Below are positions 45,200 to 53,002 of a stretch of 64,000 nt of DNA, piece by piece. Source of the DNA: Paraburkholderia hospita (lineage in GTDB: Bacteria > Pseudomonadota > Gammaproteobacteria > Burkholderiales > Burkholderiaceae); contig NZ_CP026107.1 in assembly GCF_002902965.1 (NCBI RefSeq), positions 1,302,001-1,366,000 of the forward strand. The letters are read 5' to 3'. A program made the translations under genes and the position numbers. The notes under the pieces were generated by a model. It was not told the origin of the DNA. It was given only the letters and a program-made list of their open reading frames with translations, and did no database searches. How positions within the stretch are numbered: position 1 is the first letter of the stretch; every line of letters starts with the position of its first letter.

Positions 45200-45560
45200 G
45201 GCGTCGGCCTTGACTTCGATCTCGATTCATGTGGAACTGCTGCGTTGCTGCCGGGGATCGTGTAAATGGTGGCGGGGGAGACGACCTTGGGCGTGCCAGT
45301 GATCGCGCAGGTTTGTGGATCCAGGACGAGGCCCGCGGGTAGCGATGGCGAACGCCGCATTGCGTGATTGCCCGCCGCTGTTGCTGACGGTTTCCGGAAT
45401 GATTTCGGTACCTTCCGCGAAGACAACCGACGCGTCGCATTCGGTCAGTCCGGCCGACGCAACGGATGCCGTGCTGTTGTTGCCTCCGCCGTGGCGCCCG
45501 CAACCAGCATCGCTACCAGCAAAAGCAGGCCCGTCACACATCGTGTGATAGGGATGGCCG
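45200..45560 (-). pseudogene. Decayed lipoprotein with putative Ig-like domain
   Basis: Three frames together read as one gene: a signal-like LLLLVAMLVAGA, then GGNNSTASVASAGLTECDAS and VVFAEGTEIIPETVSNSGGQ, then in another frame SPSLPAGLVLDPQTCAITGT and PKVVSPATIYTIPGSNAAV. The last part is a bacterial putative-Ig (He_PIG) repeat. At least two frameshifts (near 45505 and 45355) break it. The original would have been a surface or exported protein. Confidence 0.6.
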
Positions 45561-45603
45561 GACCCTCATCCTGTTTTCTATCAACATAGGTCAAGCGTCC
45601 AGA

Positions 45604-46233
45604 TTAATCAGCCAAAAGAGATCGCACTGCCAGTTCACCGCGTTCTTCCGACGTCCGCGCGTTGTTGAGGGGGACATCTAAGCCACCGTCGTCCGGCACC
45701 GGCAAGAAGAGTGAGAAGTGAATCAGCGCGCTTTTTGCGGACAGTTCGATATTGCAGAGTTTCGTGCCACGATCCGGATTGGTGAAAAGGATGCCCGCGC
45801 GGGCCGTGCCCGGTGGAATTGGATTCTTGAAGGCAAGTTTGTAGAACGGGTCATCGACTTGCGCGTTAGTTGGTCCACCGCGTAACGGATGCAGGGCCCA
45901 AACAACGTCGAAAGGTAAAAAGTGGCCGCCGTCAGCGCCTGTCCGAAACAACCATAACGATTGAGCGGTTCTATTCGTTACCTCAAGCCATACAGGCTGC
46001 ACGTTGACAGCATATAGATCGGCGCCGAACATGCGCTTGCTATCCTCCGCGCTGAGTACTGCGGCACTCACGCGTACGCTGTGACTCTCCTCCGTCACGG
46101 CGCGAGCGCGCAGCGGCGCGTCGTTATCCGTCGTTGGGTCATGCCACGGCGCACAACTGGCTAATGCGAACACCAGCCACACCAAACATAGTGGGTATCC
46201 GGGCGAACGCGTCAATCGTTTTGAAGAAAGCAT
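45604..46233 (-). CDS. Lipoprotein of unknown function
   Basis: This protein has 209 residues. A lipoprotein signal (LCLVWLVFALASC, lipobox LASC) is followed by a beta-rich mature protein: VNVQPVWLEVTNRTAQSLWL, then a hydrophilic end with IPPGTARAGILFTNPDRG, which is immunoglobulin-like in layout. The gene is preceded by a 334-bp spacer and followed by the Ig-like pseudogene on the same strand. No function can be assigned. Confidence 0.65.
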   Translation of the reverse strand: MLSSKRLTRSPGYPLCLVWLVFALASCAPWHDPTTDNDAPLRARAVTEESHSVRVSAAVLSAEDSKRMFGADLYAVNVQPVWLEVTNRTAQSLWLFRTGADGGHFLPFDVVWALHPLRGGPTNAQVDDPFYKLAFKNPIPPGTARAGILFTNPDRGTKLCNIELSAKSALIHFSLFLPVPDDGGLDVPLNNARTSEERGELAVRSLLAD

Positions 46234-46567
46234 CGTGAGCCGCCCAGCACTCAGTCATGGTGGGTTGTCAAAATCTTCTAGGCGAAAGAACCCGCTCACA
46301 CTCGCGTAGAGGAGATTGGCCGTTACTTGTCATCGCCCGGTCATTTGTATCGCCCTGTGACCAGAATAGTCGGCGTTCATCAGACGCGACGACATCGGTT
46401 CCGGCATTCGGTCTTCACGATGTCGTCGTCGTCGAAGGCGTGAGCAGAAGTAAATTGACTTTCACCGATGCGCTCATGAGCAGAAACAGTGGTCCGCGAA
46501 TAGATTCCGCCTGAATCGCATCGCGGATCACTGTCACAAGAGGCTTTTCGGTCTAGAGATTTAGGGC
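46234..46567. other. 0.33-kb stretch, no gene seen
   Basis: Lies between two minus-strand genes; no supported frame. Confidence 0.5.
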
Positions 46568-47038
46568 CTACTGCATCGTATACCCACGGCCACTCATGCA
46601 GGCGGAATATGCCTGATTGAATGCCCCCATTGCATTCTGATTTTGCGCCTGGGCCGATGCTTGGGCATTCCGCTGGTTCTGACGCGCGCGCATTCCTCCA
46701 CCCATTGTCCCGGCAACCGCGCCAACTGCAGCGCCCTTTCCGGCGTCGCCAGCAATCGCCCCAATGACTGCACCACCGGCGGCCCCGCGAGCAGCGCCGC
46801 CGACTCGCTCCCCGCCGCCTACGGCGGGCCCGGATGGTGGCGGAGGTGTGGCAGCCACCGCTGCAGGATCAACGCCAGTTTGCGATTTGGCCCACGATGC
46901 GCATGATGACTGATCCTGCTGCTGTTTCTGCGAACTTTGACCTTTGGCCGGATAGGCTACGGGCTGCGCCGCTGCTGCAGCCTGCCAGAAGAGCAGCACA
47001 GCAATTGCAGAAATTTGACGCTTGCTGAACGTGTGCAT
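46568..47038 (-). CDS. Glycine-zipper exported protein
   Basis: This protein has 156 residues. The signal peptide (ISAIAVLLFWQAAAAAQ) is followed by a Q/K/S-rich start with SCASWAKSQTGVDPAAV, a proline run, a glycine-zipper membrane-inserting segment (GAARGAAGGAVIGAIAGDAG; GAAVGAVAGTMGGGMRARQ), and a Q/N/A-rich tail ending AYSACMSGRGYTMQ. The CMxxRGY ending is typical of outer-membrane-associated glycine-zipper proteins in Burkholderiales. The function is unknown. Confidence 0.8.
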   Translation of the reverse strand: MHTFSKRQISAIAVLLFWQAAAAAQPVAYPAKGQSSQKQQQDQSSCASWAKSQTGVDPAAVAATPPPPSGPAVGGGERVGGAARGAAGGAVIGAIAGDAGKGAAVGAVAGTMGGGMRARQNQRNAQASAQAQNQNAMGAFNQAYSACMSGRGYTMQ

Positions 47039-47403
47039 GAGACCCCCCTTGTTTGCATGCTCCCTTTCAGTCTATTCGCTGCATGGCGCCAGCGAAAGTG
47101 GTCGTTACGTCAATCGTAAGCCCGTTGAATTCCGTCAAGGGCAGGGGAGCAGCCGCGCACGCCTTGCAAGACAGTGTGACCGTTCCTCAGGAGCCGAGAG
47201 TCAAACCAGCGACCGACGATTTGAAAGTAATTGATTCATTTACTGCCACTAAGCCGTTAACTTCAGCATGACGAACAGCGCGGTCGACTTCATCGGCGAC
47301 ATTGATTCGGCTTGTCTCTTGACCAGATAGCGATATGTGCCGCAGGGGCTGATGACGGCACTCATGCTAGGATTCCTCGCAGAACATCCCGGAGACCGCT
47401 GCC
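47039..47403. other. 0.37-kb stretch, no gene seen
   Basis: Spacer between the divergent glycine-zipper gene and the small-gene run. Confidence 0.5.
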
Positions 47404-47667
47404 ATGTCGAAACCCGTGATTTCGCCGGAAGAGTTTATTGCCGAAGTGAATGAGCGATTGCCGAACATCGGTGGATATGAAAAGGGTATGCGTGTGTCTC
47501 TCTATCCGGAGGGAAGCAACGGCGCGACAGCGAGCGGACATGGTTTGGAACCCGATACCATCGAGGCAAGGGCCGTCGCTGGAACAGCGGTCTCGAAGGT
47601 TCTTTTCGAGTTCGATGTAAATCCGCATATCTCGCGAGAGTCCTGGTTTACTCTGTTGAGTAAATGA
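47404..47667 (+). CDS. Small hypothetical protein
   Basis: This is an 87-residue cytosolic protein; GGAGA lies 9 bases ahead of the ATG. SKPVISPEEFIAEVNERLPN then a GYEKGMRVSLYPEGSNGATA beta segment and ISRESWFTLLSK at the end look like a compact fold. A fragment similar to its start is fused to a csp remnant at 39199, so relatives of this gene have been near csp genes. No family was recognised. Confidence 0.6.
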   Translation: MSKPVISPEEFIAEVNERLPNIGGYEKGMRVSLYPEGSNGATASGHGLEPDTIEARAVAGTAVSKVLFEFDVNPHISRESWFTLLSK

Positions 47668-47721
47668 CAAATACCGAGCTCCGCGAGCTTTCACAACAGT
47701 CGAAGGAGCAGGAGTCCCGAC

Positions 47722-47946
47722 GTGGAACTTTGGATTCAACCCTGCGCGCCATGCGCTGACCTTTACGGACAGCCGTCCACGGTACATCCGCACGATACGT
47801 TGACCTTGGTCGGAGCCGGCGCAGTGAAAGACGCTCAAGTTGAGCAGCACTACACCTGCACGCGATGCAGCGCCGCATTCACGCGTATCCTCAAGGGCGA
47901 GCCGCGAAAACAAGTCTGGATGCTGCTGAACGCAGGGCAACATTGA
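47722..47946 (+). CDS. Small putative zinc-ribbon protein
   Basis: This protein has 74 residues from GTG 47722, with AGGAG about 8 bases upstream. Cysteine pairs at both ends of a short insert (QPCAPCADLYG and YTCTRCSAAFTRIL) form a CxxC...CxxC metal-binding knuckle. It probably binds zinc. It lies in a same-strand run of four tiny genes. Confidence 0.55.
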   Translation: MELWIQPCAPCADLYGQPSTVHPHDTLTLVGAGAVKDAQVEQHYTCTRCSAAFTRILKGEPRKQVWMLLNAGQH

Positions 47947-48063
47947 GCTGGAGCGCGCGCCCTTGCTAGCAAGCTGCTTAAAGAACACGAGTCCTGAATT
48001 GCCGCGCCGCCCCTCGGAGCCTAGGCAACCGCCCAAGCGGCACAAACGGCGGCGGAGATAGCC

Positions 48064-48237
48064 ATGTGGACTTGCCGAAACTGCAATGCACGTTTCTCAT
48101 TCGATCAGGTCGAAGCTCAAACCGACGAAAGCGGATTTTCTTTCATGCGTCGCAACTGTGACTACCGAAACAACCTGGTGAACGTAGGTCCAGACGCGGC
48201 GGGGCGCCCGCAGCTTATCCAGCGCGACGACGAGTAG
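48064..48237 (+). CDS. Very small cysteine-containing protein
   Basis: This is a 57-residue frame with GGCGGAGATAGCC before the ATG. It begins MWTCRNCNARFSFDQVEAQT, a zinc-knuckle start (CxxC), continues SGFSFMRRNCDYRNNLVNVG with a third cysteine, and ends RPQLIQRDDE. The fourth ligand is not obvious. It follows the 47722 gene on the same strand and precedes the 48259 gene. Confidence 0.5.
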   Translation: MWTCRNCNARFSFDQVEAQTDESGFSFMRRNCDYRNNLVNVGPDAAGRPQLIQRDDE

Positions 48238-48258
48238 GGCACCTTTTCGGAGGCGGTC

Positions 48259-48477
48259 ATGCATTTCGACTATAGGGAGTTTCACATCAACGCGTCGCCT
48301 CTTGATGAAGGCGGCCGTTACTATGCTCGAGCAAAGATCTACCGGCGCGACCCGGTGACCGGAGATGCCGTGGAAGTGAAATATTCGGGCGACCTTGGCG
48401 ACTATCCCTCTGACGCGGATGCTATCGAAGCGGCGCAGCGTTGGGCGATTCAGTGGTGCGACAACAGCTCCGGATAG
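48259..48477 (+). CDS. Small hypothetical protein
   Basis: This is a 72-residue protein with TCGGAGGCGGTC before the ATG (GGAGG, 5 bases). HFDYREFHINASPLDEGGRY and YARAKIYRRDPVTGDAVEVK give two beta strands, and DADAIEAAQRWAIQWCD a helix: a small alpha/beta fold common in Burkholderia hypothetical proteins. The function is unknown. It is the last gene before the insertion-sequence block. Confidence 0.65.
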   Translation: MHFDYREFHINASPLDEGGRYYARAKIYRRDPVTGDAVEVKYSGDLGDYPSDADAIEAAQRWAIQWCDNSSG

Positions 48478-48590
48478 GGCACCCGTACGGATTCCTCGAA
48501 ACGGCTCAGATACGCCGATGATTTGGTCTCTGTGAACCGGCTTCGGAAAAGCGCCGCAAAACGGCCTCGTCGCGAGTGCTTCGTGTTCGC

Positions 48591-48998
48591 TCATGGTGTC
48601 GTTGTCCTTGCAGTTAGATCGGTGGCCGTGAAGTGCAGCGTCATCAGCCGGCTGGTTGCATCGTCCACGTACACCAGCAGCGTGCACGCGGGCGCCCGTT
48701 CCTCGAACCAGTGGTGATCGCTACCGTCGATCTGCACCAGCTCGCCAACGCACGCACGGCGACTGCGTAACTGATGGATCTTCGGTGGCCGCTGCCGGCG
48801 CGGAATCCACAGATCCGCATCGGTCATCAGCCGCCTGACCGTCTCCCTGGCCAGTTGCACTCCGTGGCACTCGCGCAGCTTCTCGCACGCCAGCGTCGGC
48901 CCAAAATCGGCATAGCGCTCGCGGATGATCGCGATCGCACGCGCCGCAGTGCCGGCATCGAGCCGGTTGTTGCTGGGCTTCCCGCAACGCCCCGACAC
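48591..48998 (-). pseudogene. ISNCY-family transposase fragment
   Basis: The 135-residue frame RERYADFGPTLACEKLRECH, then RRLMTDADLWIPRRQRPPKI, HQLRSRRACVGELVQIDGSD and LLVYVDDATSRLMTLHF matches the middle of ISNCY transposases (helical DNA-binding part and first catalytic Asp region, QIDGSDHHWFE). Both ends are missing. The upstream end abuts the IS3-family element at 49009, which may have interrupted it. Confidence 0.75.
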
Positions 48999-49008
48999 CT
49001 AGCTAGAA

Positions 49009-50615
49009 GGGGGTGCGGCGGAATTCTTGGACCATCAGGAGGTAGTCCATGTATTCCTACGAAGATCGCATCCGAGCGGTCAAGCTCTACGTGAAGTTTG
49101 GAAAGCGCCTTTCCGCGACCGTTCGTCAATTGGGCTATCCCACAACGAAATCCCTCGAACGTTGGTATCACACATACGAGCGATGCCTGCATTTGCCGAG
49201 GGAACGTATTTGCGTGAGGCCGCGCTATTCGGCAGAACAAAAAAAGGCGGCCACAGACCACTACATGAACCACGGCCAGTGTCTGGCAGCAACGACAAAG
49301 GCCTTGGGATATCCGGGACGTGGGACGCTCGTCGCATGGCTCGACGAGTTGCATCCTGAACGAAAGAAACGCGCTCTCGGGAAGACTTCGGGTATTCGAT
49401 ACGCACCAGAGCTCAGGCAATCCGCGGTCATCGATCTGTGCACGCGAGGGGAAAGCGCTGAGGAAGTTGCCAAAAAGATTGGCGTGAGCCGCCCAACGTT
49501 GTACAACTGGAGAAATCGGTTACTGGGTCAGGAGGCTGTTTCGACCATGACACGCCGCAACGATCCGCCGCAGACCTCCGAGCAGACGACGCTGGAGCAG
49601 CAGGTCGAATCACTCCGACGAGACATCCGGAAGCTCCAGATCGAACACGACATCCTGAAGAAGGCCAATGAAATATTAAAAAAAGGCCTGGGCGTCGACC
49701 CGCAACTCCTGACGAATCGGGAGAAGACGGAGCTGGTTGATGCCCTCAAACAGACTTACACGCTGCCGGAGCTTCTTGCTGAATTGAGGCTTGCCCGTAG
49801 CTCCTACTTCTATCACCGGGCGCGGTTACAGAGTGCCGACAAGTATGCTAGTGCACGCCTTGCCATTGCAGATATCTTTGAACTGAATCACCGCTGCTAC
49901 GGATATCGCCGGGTGCGTGCGGCACTCGGCAGACAGAAAGTCTTCATCTCGGAGAAGGTCGTTCGGCGCCTGATGAAGCAGGAAAATCTAAGCGCGGCCA
50001 CGACGAGGCGACGTCGATACGGCTCCTACGCTGGAGAAATAGGTCCGGCTCCAGATAACCTTATCAATCGGGACTTCCGGGCCGCAGCACCGAATGAAAA
50101 ATGGCTCACAGACATCACAGAGTTCCAGATTCCTGCCGGCAAAGTCTATCTGTCGCCAATCATTGACTGCTTCGATGGGCTTGTGATCAGCTGGTCGATC
50201 GGTACGCGACCAGACGCCGAGCTTGTGAACACGATGCTCGATGCTGCCGTCGAAGCAATGGGCAGCAGCAACAGCCGACCTGTGGTCCATTCGGATCGCG
50301 GTGCGCATTATCGCTGGCCAGGCTGGCTAACCCGAATACGTGAGGCCAATCTGATCCGTTCAATGTCGCGCAAAGGCTGCTCGCCTGACAACGCGGCGTG
50401 TGAAGGCTTCTTTGGACGGCTGAAAACGGAACTGTTTTACTCTCGAGACTGGCAGGCCATCAGCACCGACCAATTCATCGAGGTCGTTGATTCGTACATT
50501 CGCTGGTACAACGAGAAACGGATCAAGATCTCACTTGGCGCACTCAGTCCGATTGAATACCGGGAGAGTCTCGGGCTGACGACTTAAACCAGTCCAAGAA
50601 TTCCGCCGCACCCCC
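49009..50615 (+). mobile_element. IS3-family insertion sequence
   Basis: This is a 1607-bp element with perfect 23-bp inverted ends (GGGGGTGCGGCGGAATTCTTGGA at the left, complement at 50593-50615). GAA lies on both sides (49006-49008, 50616-50618) as a probable 3-bp target duplication, the usual size for IS3. One transposase frame fills it. Confidence 0.85.
49049..50587 (+). CDS. IS3-family transposase, single continuous frame
   Basis: This protein has 512 residues, in which OrfA-like and OrfB-like parts are joined in one frame. Residues 1-170 hold two helix-turn-helix segments (VRQLGYPTTKSLERWYHTYE; SAEEVAKKIGVSRPTLYNWR). A leucine-zipper-like coil follows (LEQQVESLRRDIRKLQIEHD; ILKKANEILKK). 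The rve integrase core has D in EKWLTDITEF, D in VVHSDRGAHY and E in DNAACEGFFGRLKTELFY (DDE). An A7 run at 49678-49684, where most IS3 elements shift frame, is present but no shift is needed here. AGGAGGTAGTCC precedes the ATG. Confidence 0.92.
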   Translation: MYSYEDRIRAVKLYVKFGKRLSATVRQLGYPTTKSLERWYHTYERCLHLPRERICVRPRYSAEQKKAATDHYMNHGQCLAATTKALGYPGRGTLVAWLDELHPERKKRALGKTSGIRYAPELRQSAVIDLCTRGESAEEVAKKIGVSRPTLYNWRNRLLGQEAVSTMTRRNDPPQTSEQTTLEQQVESLRRDIRKLQIEHDILKKANEILKKGLGVDPQLLTNREKTELVDALKQTYTLPELLAELRLARSSYFYHRARLQSADKYASARLAIADIFELNHRCYGYRRVRAALGRQKVFISEKVVRRLMKQENLSAATTRRRRYGSYAGEIGPAPDNLINRDFRAAAPNEKWLTDITEFQIPAGKVYLSPIIDCFDGLVISWSIGTRPDAELVNTMLDAAVEAMGSSNSRPVVHSDRGAHYRWPGWLTRIREANLIRSMSRKGCSPDNAACEGFFGRLKTELFYSRDWQAISTDQFIEVVDSYIRWYNEKRIKISLGALSPIEYRESLGLTT

Positions 50616-50760
50616 GAAGCGGACATTACAACTTAGCCTCTACAAGATTTAACGTCGATAATTTATGTTATGTCAAATTAAGAAGCTCACCAATCAGGCG
50701 TCTCCAACAACCCCGACCTTGACTGGCACCCACCACCAGCCAAGCCCCCACAACCCCACC

Positions 50761-51153
50761 TCAAACCCCCACATCCTCCACCAACCCCGCCTTCAGCGCC
50801 CGAATCCGCCGATCAACGAAATACCCCCCACCTTCCGTATAACGCAAGTACAACCGCCCGCACTCCGAACACTCCCACACACCACACCGGTTATACGGAA
50901 AGTACCGCGGCGCGATCGGCGCATCCGGCGACCAGTACTGAACGTTAGCCGGCCGATACTCAGCAAACGTAGGCTCAGGATCATCCTCGCGCATAAGCGT
51001 AGCCACCTCGACAAGCCGCGTTTCATCGAGCGAAAGCGGTTGCGATTGCCATCCATCCAGCGGCGTCTTCGTGCAGGAGCAAGGCGCCCAACCATTCTCT
51101 TCAGCGCGCTGAGCAAGTGCGACAAGCGCCGCTGCGTCCACATAGGGTGTCAT
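50761..51153 (-). CDS. Hypothetical protein with zinc-ribbon-like cysteines
   Basis: This is a 130-residue protein. PYVDAAALVALAQRAEENGW, SCTKTPLDGWQSQPLSLDET and a C-terminal NRCGVWECSECGRLYLRYTE then GGGYFVDRRIRALKA, in which CGVWECSECG is a metal-knuckle. It resembles small uncharacterised Burkholderia proteins. It lies downstream of the aldolase gene on the same strand but 98 bp away, and is unlikely to belong to that pathway. The function is unknown. Confidence 0.65.
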   Translation of the reverse strand: MTPYVDAAALVALAQRAEENGWAPCSCTKTPLDGWQSQPLSLDETRLVEVATLMREDDPEPTFAEYRPANVQYWSPDAPIAPRYFPYNRCGVWECSECGRLYLRYTEGGGYFVDRRIRALKAGLVEDVGV

Positions 51154-51250
51154 GAAATATTGCCTGTTTCCAGATTGATTCGATGCCGACGGCGCGAGCG
51201 TCCCTTATACCTCAAACTCACGTAACCACGCCGCGCCGCTCACCGAAACC

Positions 51251-51919
51251 TCACCCGTTCATCATCCGATCGCGATGCGGCATCACCCATGTCCGGTCGA
51301 AACGGCCTTCGGTAATCGATCGCAACGCAGCCGCTTCCTTCGCGCCCTGCTTGCGCGCGCCTTCAATCACGCTTTCCACATCCGAAGGTGCAATTGCCAG
51401 CAGTCCATCTTCATCGCCAACGATGATGTCGCCCGGATTGACCACCATCCGTCCAACCGTCACGGGCACATTGATTTCCCCTGGTCCATTCTTGTAAGGC
51501 CCGCGATGCGTGACGCCCCGCGCATACACGGGAAACTCCCGTTGACGCAGTGCGCCGACATCCCGTATCGCACCGTCGATCACGAGCCCCTGCACGCCGA
51601 GGCTTTCCGCATAACTCGCCATGATGTCGCCCATCAGCGCCTGGGTCAGTTCGCCGCCGCCGTCGATCACGAGCACATCGCCGGGCCTGCAAAAATCGAA
51701 CGCACGATGGATCGCGAGATTGTCGCCGCCACGCGTGCGCACCGTGACAGCCGTACCCGCCATCGCATGCGGCCTGTGATACGCCTGCAAGCCCACTATT
51801 CCACTTGCGCGCGCCATGTTGTCGCTGAGCAGCGACACAGCAAGCTCGCGCAACGCAGCCAGCGTTGCAGGGCTCGCTTGCGGAGCCGATTCATATTCGC
51901 GCCAGCCGATCGGATTCAT
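51251..51919 (-). CDS. ligK: 4-carboxy-4-hydroxy-2-oxoadipate aldolase, RraA/LigK-type
   Basis: This protein has 222 residues, the usual length of class II HMG/CHA aldolases (RraA fold). LLSDNMARASGIVGLQAYHR, GDNLAIHRAFDFCRPGDVLV, GGGELTQALMGDIMASYAES and LVIDGAIRDVGALRQREFPVYARG form the divalent-metal and pyruvate site (G-D-x8-G-x3-G-x-V-x-D-G-x-x-R-D). Such aldolases cleave 4-carboxy-4-hydroxy-2-oxoadipate to pyruvate and oxaloacetate, the last step of the protocatechuate 4,5-cleavage and gallate pathways. The start overlaps the LigJ-type gene by 4 bp (ATGA), which strengthens the assignment. RraA-like proteins of other function remain possible. Confidence 0.75.
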   Translation of the reverse strand: MNPIGWREYESAPQASPATLAALRELAVSLLSDNMARASGIVGLQAYHRPHAMAGTAVTVRTRGGDNLAIHRAFDFCRPGDVLVIDGGGELTQALMGDIMASYAESLGVQGLVIDGAIRDVGALRQREFPVYARGVTHRGPYKNGPGEINVPVTVGRMVVNPGDIIVGDEDGLLAIAPSDVESVIEGARKQGAKEAAALRSITEGRFDRTWVMPHRDRMMNG

Positions 51920-52956
51920 ATCGTCGCCCCTTCCGTTGCCAGTTGTTTGTCGAGTTGCGCGGTGAGGCGTGAATACACTGTCCGCGCGTTGTCTTCGTAG
52001 ATGCGCTGCCGGTCCGCGTCGCTAAGCCATTCGATTGCATCGATATAGCGCCGCGTGTCGTCATAGTAGTGACCCGTCTCGGGATCGATGCCCTGCACTG
52101 CGCCGATGGTTTCCGACGCGAAAAGAATGTTCTCAACAGGAATCACTTTCGCAAGCAACTCGGCACCGGGCTGGTGATAGACGCACGTATCGAAGAACAC
52201 GTTGTTCAGCAGATAGTCGCGCAGCAACGGCCGCTTCATGTCCTGCGCGAGCCCGCGATAACGTCCCCAGTGATAAGGCACGGCACCGCCGCCATGAGGA
52301 ATGATGAAGCGCAAATCTGGAAAGTCCGCGAACAGATCAGCGGTGAGCAACTGCATGAACACGGACGTATCGCCGTTGATGTAATGCGCGCCCGTCGCAT
52401 GAAAATTCGGATTGCACGATGACGACACATGAATCATCGCGGGCACATCGAGTTCCACCATTGCTTCGTATAACGGATACCAGAAGCGATCGGTAAGCGG
52501 CGGCCCGGACCAGTGCCCGCCCGACGGATCGGGATTCAGATTGCAGCCGATAAAACCAAGCTCCTGCACACACCGGCGCAGTTCGGCAATGCTGTTCGCG
52601 GGCGACACACCGGGCGCCTGCGGCAACTGGCACACACCGACGAAATGCCTTGGAAATAGCGAGCAAACACGATGCACGAGATCATTGCACTCGCTCGACC
52701 AGACGGCATTCGCCTCTGCGCCTGCGAGATGATGTCCCATGCCCGCGGCGCGTGGCGAGAAAATCGTGAGGTCGGTGCCGCGCTCGCGTTGAATGCGGCG
52801 CTGTCCCGTTTCGATGCTTTCGCGGATCTCGTCATCCGTGATGACGGGACGCGGCGGTACGGGCGTGCCGTCCTTCAGCGCGGCAATCTGCTTCGCGCGC
52901 CACGCCTCGTGCGGTCGTGGCGACGTCGTGTAATGACCGTGGCAATCGATGATCAT
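51916..52956 (-). CDS. ligJ: 4-oxalomesaconate hydratase, amidohydrolase family (LigJ-type)
   Basis: This protein has 346 residues from ATG 52956, where the sequence MIIDCHGHYTTSPRPHEAWR is the LigJ-type start (metal ligands HGH). RGTDLTIFSPRAAGMGHHLAG, LGFIGCNLNPDPSGGHWSGP, VPAMIHVSSSCNP (metal His), FIIPHGGGAVPYHWGRYRG and VFFDTCVYHQ complete the amidohydrolase_2 barrel. LigJ adds water to 4-oxalomesaconate to give 4-carboxy-4-hydroxy-2-oxoadipate, the substrate of the next gene's aldolase. It lies between MFS transporter and aldolase. A decarboxylase of the same superfamily is an alternative, but coupling to the aldolase argues for hydratase. Confidence 0.8.
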   Translation of the reverse strand: MIIDCHGHYTTSPRPHEAWRAKQIAALKDGTPVPPRPVITDDEIRESIETGQRRIQRERGTDLTIFSPRAAGMGHHLAGAEANAVWSSECNDLVHRVCSLFPRHFVGVCQLPQAPGVSPANSIAELRRCVQELGFIGCNLNPDPSGGHWSGPPLTDRFWYPLYEAMVELDVPAMIHVSSSCNPNFHATGAHYINGDTSVFMQLLTADLFADFPDLRFIIPHGGGAVPYHWGRYRGLAQDMKRPLLRDYLLNNVFFDTCVYHQPGAELLAKVIPVENILFASETIGAVQGIDPETGHYYDDTRRYIDAIEWLSDADRQRIYEDNARTVYSRLTAQLDKQLATEGATI

Positions 52957-53002
52957 GTAGCGAACCCTTTGAGTCTTTCCAATGAACCTGCGATAAACGC
53001 TA

